Assembly (NCBI GenBank): GCA_018365995.1
Contig: JAGZIY010000004.1
Span: 62,001 to 126,000, forward strand
Direction of reading: 5' to 3'
DNA: 64,000 nucleotides
Origin: Butyricicoccus pullicaecorum
GTDB lineage: Bacteria > Bacillota > Clostridia > Oscillospirales > Butyricicoccaceae
Positions 59,466-64,000 of the stretch are shown piece by piece. The notes below the pieces were generated by a model. That model made no database searches, was not told the origin of the DNA, and saw only the letters and a program-made list of their open reading frames with translations. Positions within the stretch are counted from its first letter, which is position 1; every line of letters begins with the position of its first letter. The translations under genes were made by a program, and so were the position numbers.

Positions 59466-61355
59466 ATGTTTCATCAAACGATTTATGCGTCTCGTGATAT
59501 GCGCTGCAAGGAGCCGTTTGGCGCAGTGGCAGCAGGGCAGACGATCCGTTTTTCAGTTTTTCCACATCGAGAAAGCTATCTGCATCGTGTGGTTTTGTAT
59601 ATTGCAGCAGATGGGAAAGAAGCACAGCCATATCCCATGGTATGGGACGGGCTGTTCGGAGAATACGATCGCTATACAGCAGAGTTTACACCGGAAACTC
59701 CGGATTTGTATTGGTATTATTTTTCTGTGACAGGAAAGACAGAGAGCTGCTATATTTGTCGGGGTGCAGGTGGTATTGGATATGAAAGCCAGCAGCCAGA
59801 GAATTTTTATCAGCTGACAGTATATGATGCAGCCTATGTGGTTGCAGATTGGTTTGGTAAGGGTATTACCTATAATATCTTTCCGGATCGATTCTGCCGT
59901 ACAGAAATCCCGCCCGCTTCTGGATATCGTGCTGCTCGTGTGGTGCATGAGGATTGGAATGAAATTCCAGTGTATCAGCCCGATGCGCATGGGGAGATTC
60001 TAAATAATGATTTTTTTGGCGGCAGCTTAAAAGGTGTGCTGTCAAAGCTGGACTATTTGCAGTCTCTGCATGTACAGACCATCTATTTTAACCCGATTTT
60101 TGAGGCGTACTCCAACCATCGATATGATACCGGAAACTATAAGTGTATTGATCCGATGATGGGAACAGAGGAGGATTTCAAGACCCTGTGTGCAGAGGCA
60201 AAAAAGCGCGGCATGCGCGTTATTTTAGACGGCGTGTTCAGCCACAATGGCTACGACAGCCTATATTTCAATGCAAGGGGGCATTATGACAGTGTAGGTG
60301 CATTCCAGTCAAAGAATTCACCCTATTATGACTGGTATGATTTTTCTAACTGGCCTGACCAATATGCGTCGTGGTGGGGGATTTACACCTTGCCGCAGGT
60401 AAATGAGCTCAACCCCAAATATCTGAATTATATTTTGGAGGATACAGACAGTGTTATCCGGCGTTGGCTGCGGCTTGGCGCTTCTGGCTGGCGGCTGGAT
60501 GTTGCGGACGAACTTCCTGATGAATTTATTGCAAGGCTCAATGCTGCCGCGCGTCAGGAAAAACCAGATGCTCTGATTGTTGGCGAGGTATGGGAAGATG
60601 CCTCCAATAAGGTGAGTTATTCGGTGCGCCGCCGCTATTTTGAGGGCGGAGAGTTGGATAGCGTCATGAATTATCCGCTGAGAGATGGTATCATGAGCTT
60701 TTTGAGCGGAGCACCTGCACAGGACTTTGCAGAGAAAATGGAATGTCTGAAAGAAAACTATCCACGTGCAGTGTTCTACAATCTCATGAATATCATTGGA
60801 ACGCACGATACTCCACGTGCCTTGACGGTTATGGGGGCAAAGCCTGAAGATTGGAATGAGAGCAGAGAATACCGTGCGGCAGCACGGCTTATGGGAGATG
60901 CACTGATTGAAGCACGTAAGAAACTGTTTTTGGCGGCGGTCATTCAGTTTACAATGCCGGGTTCTCCAACTATTTATTATGGAGATGAAGCAGGTGTGCA
61001 GGGATTTGAAGACCCATTTAACCGGCGCACCTATCCGTGGGGCGGTGAGGACGGTTCGCTTTTGGACTTCTATCATAAGCTGACAGCCGTGCGCAGTACA
61101 CATTCGGCACTCATAGATGGAGAACTGAACTTTTTGCAGGCGACAGGTGGTGGCTTGCTGGTTTATGAGCGTGCAGATGAACAAGAGCATATCTGGATTG
61201 CGGTAAACCGTGATACAGATGAGGTGGCTCTGCGTCTGCCGTTCCATGCGGTGGAAGAACTGTTGACAGAAAAGCAATATACAGGTATGCTAACAGATGA
61301 ATTTGCAGTTCGGATTCCTGCGCAAACGGCAATGATTTTGCGTGCAATCTCTTGA
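59466..61355 (+). CDS. Neopullulanase-like glycoside hydrolase, GH13
   Basis: This 629-residue enzyme likely hydrolyses alpha-1,4 or alpha-1,6 linkages in maltodextrins. It has an N-terminal all-beta domain (about 1-125), then the TIM barrel: DGVFSHNGYDSLYF (near residue 260), nucleophile Asp in GWRLDVADE (near 340), acid Glu in VGEVWEDAS (near 372) and NIIGTHDTPR (near 441). There is no signal peptide, so it acts inside the cell, probably on glycogen-derived or imported dextrins. The ATG at 59466 follows AAAGGAG by 8 bases. It follows glgA by 131 bases and the Nudix gene follows 13 bases later. Confidence 0.92.
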   Translation: MFHQTIYASRDMRCKEPFGAVAAGQTIRFSVFPHRESYLHRVVLYIAADGKEAQPYPMVWDGLFGEYDRYTAEFTPETPDLYWYYFSVTGKTESCYICRGAGGIGYESQQPENFYQLTVYDAAYVVADWFGKGITYNIFPDRFCRTEIPPASGYRAARVVHEDWNEIPVYQPDAHGEILNNDFFGGSLKGVLSKLDYLQSLHVQTIYFNPIFEAYSNHRYDTGNYKCIDPMMGTEEDFKTLCAEAKKRGMRVILDGVFSHNGYDSLYFNARGHYDSVGAFQSKNSPYYDWYDFSNWPDQYASWWGIYTLPQVNELNPKYLNYILEDTDSVIRRWLRLGASGWRLDVADELPDEFIARLNAAARQEKPDALIVGEVWEDASNKVSYSVRRRYFEGGELDSVMNYPLRDGIMSFLSGAPAQDFAEKMECLKENYPRAVFYNLMNIIGTHDTPRALTVMGAKPEDWNESREYRAAARLMGDALIEARKKLFLAAVIQFTMPGSPTIYYGDEAGVQGFEDPFNRRTYPWGGEDGSLLDFYHKLTAVRSTHSALIDGELNFLQATGGGLLVYERADEQEHIWIAVNRDTDEVALRLPFHAVEELLTEKQYTGMLTDEFAVRIPAQTAMILRAIS

Positions 61356-61368
61356 AAGGAGAAAACTT

Positions 61369-61923
61369 ATGAACTTTACAGAAAAAAAGGTTGATGAAAC
61401 CTATTGCTTTCGCGGAAAGATTATCAACACTCGTGTAGACAATATTGTGCTGCCAGATGGAAAGCCGAGTATACGTGAAGTGTGTGAGCATCCGGGGGGT
61501 GTTGGGATACTGCCGATTTGGGAAGATGGCACGGTGACTCTTGTGCGCCAGTTCCGTTATCCATTTGGAGAAACAATGTTGGAAATTCCGGCGGGTAAGC
61601 TCGATCACGGGCCAGAAGAAGACCATTATGCCTGCGGTGTGCGCGAGTTGGCAGAGGAAACCGGCTGTACGGCAGAGGAAATCACGTATCTGGGCTGTAT
61701 TTATCCCTCCCCGGGATTTTCGACAGAGATTACCCATTTGTATGCCGCGCGCGGACTGCATCAGGGACAGGCACATTTGGACGAAGGCGAATTTTTAGAA
61801 CTTTGCCGTATGCCGGTTTGTGAGTTTGAGCAGCGCATTGCAGATGGACAGATACGCGATGCAAAAACGGTTGCGGCAATGTATTATGCAAGACTGAAGG
61901 GGCTTTTTGAAGATCGGAGGTGA
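61369..61923 (+). CDS. Nudix hydrolase, ADP-ribose/ADP-sugar pyrophosphatase type
   Basis: This 184-residue enzyme probably splits ADP-ribose or ADP-sugars. The Nudix box is GKLDHGPEEDHYACGVREL then AEETGC, with two extra residues in its first loop compared with the usual Gx5E pattern (about residues 81-104). The FRGKIINTRVDNIVLPDG N-terminus is typical of ADP-ribose pyrophosphatases. Its ATG follows GAAAGGAG. Location after the glycogen genes makes ADP-glucose an attractive but unproven substrate. Its TGA lies just before the response regulator, whose ribosome binding site overlaps it. Confidence 0.9.
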   Translation: MNFTEKKVDETYCFRGKIINTRVDNIVLPDGKPSIREVCEHPGGVGILPIWEDGTVTLVRQFRYPFGETMLEIPAGKLDHGPEEDHYACGVRELAEETGCTAEEITYLGCIYPSPGFSTEITHLYAARGLHQGQAHLDEGEFLELCRMPVCEFEQRIADGQIRDAKTVAAMYYARLKGLFEDRR

Positions 61924-61930
61924 ACCCTCT

Positions 61931-62614
61931 ATGGCAAAAACCATACTGGTTGTAGAAGATGATAAGGATATCGCGAATATCATTATATTTAATTTGGAGC
62001 GCAATGGTTTTGAAACGCTGGAGGCGAACGATGGCCCGAGCGGGCTCAAGCTGGCGCTGGAAAGTGCGCCAGACCTTATTTTACTAGATGTTATGCTGCC
62101 GGGCATTGATGGATTTGAGATATGCCGGCAAGTGAGAGAGCGCTCACAGGTACCCATCATTATGCTGACGGCGCGTGAGGAAGAAACCGATAAAATTCTG
62201 GGGTTGGAACTTGGTGCAGATGATTATGTGACAAAACCGTTTTCCAACCGTGAGTTGATTGCCCGTATTAAGGCAAATATGCGGCGTTTTTCCGAAATTC
62301 CGGTGCGGGTACCAGAGCGGGAGTCCAGTGGATTGGACATTTCTGAGGAAAGCACAGCAGTTTATAAAGATGGAAAGCCAATTGATTTGTCTGTGCGTGA
62401 ATTTGATATTTTATCGTATCTGGCAGCGGAGCCGGGACGTGTCGTTTCCCGGGAAGAGCTTATGGAAAAGGTTTGGGGATTTGAATACTATGGAGACCTG
62501 CGTGCAGTGGATGTTGCGATTCGCCGTCTGCGGGAAAAGATAGAGGACGAACCTGCGCAGCCGCGATATATTATTACGAAAAGGGGACTCGGTTATTATT
62601 TTGCAAAAAACTGA
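61931..62614 (+). CDS. OmpR-family response regulator, WalR/PhoP-like
   Basis: This 227-residue regulator has a receiver domain (1 to about 118) with VVEDD, phospho-acceptor Asp near residue 53 (ILLDVMLPGIDG) and the VTKPF Lys, then a winged-helix DNA-binding domain (about 130-225: SVREFDILSYLAAEPGRVVSREEL and RAVDVAIRRLREKI). The start at 61931 follows GGAGGT by 8 bases. The kinase gene begins 22 bases after it. WalR is the best guess from the partner's layout, but PhoP is not excluded. Confidence 0.9.
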   Translation: MAKTILVVEDDKDIANIIIFNLERNGFETLEANDGPSGLKLALESAPDLILLDVMLPGIDGFEICRQVRERSQVPIIMLTAREEETDKILGLELGADDYVTKPFSNRELIARIKANMRRFSEIPVRVPERESSGLDISEESTAVYKDGKPIDLSVREFDILSYLAAEPGRVVSREELMEKVWGFEYYGDLRAVDVAIRRLREKIEDEPAQPRYIITKRGLGYYFAKN

Positions 62615-62636
62615 GTATTCCTAAAGGAGAACGGCT

Positions 62637-64000
62637 ATGTTTCGCAGTCTGCACATGAAGTTGGTACTCATCTTGATTTTGCTGATTGTTTCGGTCATGG
62701 CAGTCATGGGAACCTTTCTGGTCAACAGTGTGGGAAGTTATTATCTCGATAACTTTCAGTCACAAATCGAAAGCGTGATGACCGGAAACGGAAATGAAAC
62801 CCTTCTGTCTCTCGAACAGGCGGCAAAGCAGGCAGATGGACCAGCACGTATTATGAATATTATGGATGCCTTTACCGCACAGCTGGGAATTGACAAGTAT
62901 CATCGAAACAGCTGTGTCTTAGATGAAAATGGCATGTTTTTGACCGGCTCTAATGAAGCGATTGCCGGAGAATTGGTGCGCACACCCAATATCGTCACCG
63001 CAATGGGTGGCAAGGTAGGAGATGCGGGTACAACGATTGACAGCTATATGGATTATGCCATTCCGCTTAATATAGATGCGGAGGGAACGCCGCGGTATAT
63101 CATTTATATTTTAGATGATAAGCGGGAAATTCGAGATTTGGCATGGAGCTTTTTTGGTATTGTACTCAAGGCGATGACCTTTGGTCTGCTCGTTGCAGTG
63201 CTGCTCAGTTTTCTGCTGTCCAAGACCATCACGACACCAATCGAAAATATCCGTACCCGTGCACAGATGGTGGCAGCGGGTGACTTTAGCCGACGGGTGG
63301 ACATCCAGTCCAATGATGAAATCGGTGAGCTGACAGCTACCTTTAACCACATGGCAGACCGTCTGCATGATACGCTGGAGGAGGTTGCTGGGGAACGTGA
63401 TAAGCTCAATACCATCTTTTTGCATATGACAGATGGTGTCGCTGCATTCAGTGCAGATGGCAGACTGATTCACATGAACCCTGCAACCGAAGAACTGCTC
63501 GGCGTTTCATTTCGGGAAGAAGCGCATTTTAACGACCTCTTTGAGGGGATGGAAATTCCAACCCCAAAAATGGCGGGAGAGCAGGGCTTTATCCAGATGG
63601 AGATAAACCGTGCCGGACGAACGCTTTCTGTACTGTTTGCGCCTTATGGCGCGGCAGATAGCGAACGCGGTATTGTTGCCGTCATTCATGACATTACCGA
63701 GCAGCGCAAGCTGGACGATTCCCGAAGAGAATTTATAGCCAATGTCTCTCACGAACTGCGCACACCACTGACCAATATCAAAAGCTATACCGAAACCCTT
63801 ATGGACGCCGCGGGAGAACTGCCGGCAGATACTGAGGTCAAGTTCCTGTCAGTCATCGCAGGTGAGACAGACCGAATGACACGCATTGTAAAGGATCTTT
63901 TAACGCTGTCCAAGCTGGATTGCGGAAAGATGGATTTGCATTTCCGTCATTTTTCTATGAAAAAGATGCTTGAAAGCGTCTATAATGCGATGGCGCTTGA
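62637..64000 (+). CDS. Sensor histidine kinase, WalK/PhoR-like (cut by window edge)
   Basis: This partial protein shows 454 codons and continues past the window. It has a membrane helix at about residues 8-30, an extracytoplasmic domain (about 31-170), a second membrane helix (about 177-198), a HAMP linker (TTPIENIRTRAQMVAAGDFSRRV, about 205-250), a PAS-like domain (about 260-355) and the HisKA H box VSHELRTPLTNIKSY near residue 370. The ATP-binding domain is outside. AAAGGAGA lies 7 bases before the ATG. The layout (two helices, HAMP, PAS, HisKA) is that of WalK/PhoR/ResE. It phosphorylates, presumably, the adjacent regulator. Confidence 0.92.
   Translation, partial: MFRSLHMKLVLILILLIVSVMAVMGTFLVNSVGSYYLDNFQSQIESVMTGNGNETLLSLEQAAKQADGPARIMNIMDAFTAQLGIDKYHRNSCVLDENGMFLTGSNEAIAGELVRTPNIVTAMGGKVGDAGTTIDSYMDYAIPLNIDAEGTPRYIIYILDDKREIRDLAWSFFGIVLKAMTFGLLVAVLLSFLLSKTITTPIENIRTRAQMVAAGDFSRRVDIQSNDEIGELTATFNHMADRLHDTLEEVAGERDKLNTIFLHMTDGVAAFSADGRLIHMNPATEELLGVSFREEAHFNDLFEGMEIPTPKMAGEQGFIQMEINRAGRTLSVLFAPYGAADSERGIVAVIHDITEQRKLDDSRREFIANVSHELRTPLTNIKSYTETLMDAAGELPADTEVKFLSVIAGETDRMTRIVKDLLTLSKLDCGKMDLHFRHFSMKKMLESVYNAMAL

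Noticed and set aside
1..64000. CRISPR arrays, insertion sequences, prophage, tRNA or rRNA genes
   Set aside because: I found no regular spaced repeats, transposase or phage genes, terminal inverted repeats, or tRNA/rRNA-like stretches. A tRNA scan was not possible here.

Overview
This window looks like chromosomal DNA of a spore-forming member of the Clostridia, most likely a gut Oscillospiraceae/Butyricicoccaceae-type anaerobe. That placement is inferred from gene content, not from a marker-gene comparison. The support is: a T-box in front of pheS, a spoIVB sporulation protease, DnaD/DnaI-type primosome genes, a GlgC/GlgD glycogen pair, a pyrophosphate-type phosphofructokinase, a Rex redox repressor, and AGGAGG-type ribosome binding sites. 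I see no rRNA, tRNA, CRISPR array, insertion sequence or prophage.

Layout. 1-1000: 5' part of pheS (minus strand) with its T-box leader and promoter. 1.07-6.1 kb: a small zinc-ribbon gene, then polA, a low-molecular-weight phosphatase, rimI and tsaD in a compact run. 6.1-10.1 kb: aconitase, NAD-type isocitrate dehydrogenase and rex, the oxidative citrate-to-2-oxoglutarate branch next to an NADH sensor. 10.2-14.5 kb: accessory genes (HExxH metalloprotease, PNPOx-fold protein, YitT membrane protein, two unrecognised minus-strand genes). 14.7-18.2 kb: gltX and glnS. 18.2-21.2 kb: a GNAT, then PPi-phosphofructokinase and class II aldolase transcribed divergently from two well-formed promoters. 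21.3-22.7 kb: a YjfB-like motility protein and spoIVB.

23.0-31.2 kb holds the most unusual locus. It encodes a complete ribose/galactose-type sugar ABC importer (ATPase, permease, lipoprotein), then a YesN-type response regulator, a histidine kinase with no membrane segment or sensor domain, and a 474-residue tandem ABC-ATPase homologue that has lost both Walker A and both catalytic sites. I propose the pseudo-ATPase links transporter state to the soluble kinase.

31.3-40.4 kb is all minus strand: a serine hydrolase, a heterodimeric ABC exporter with a GNAT gene under a palindrome-containing promoter with 19-bp spacing, an SbcD/YhaO-like nuclease without an ATPase partner, and dnaD-dnaI. 40.6-43.7 kb: glmU (with a degenerate uridyltransferase half), prs and a YmdB-type phosphodiesterase. 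43.8-46.5 kb: a TetR regulator with a 21-bp-arm inverted repeat over its promoter, co-directional with a small alarmone synthetase and a CPA2 antiporter. 46.6-49.2 kb: purA and a CDF-type transporter (minus). 49.4-53.1 kb: cysteine desulfurase, thiI and cinA. 53.3-61.9 kb: glycogen genes glgB-glgC-glgD-glgA, a neopullulanase-like GH13 enzyme and a Nudix hydrolase. 61.9-64 kb: an OmpR-type response regulator and a WalK/PhoR-type kinase cut by the window end.

Many starts given here are downstream of the longest possible reading frame, chosen because a Shine-Dalgarno sequence sits 5-12 bases before them. Promoters, terminators and operators were found by eye; none has been scored by software.
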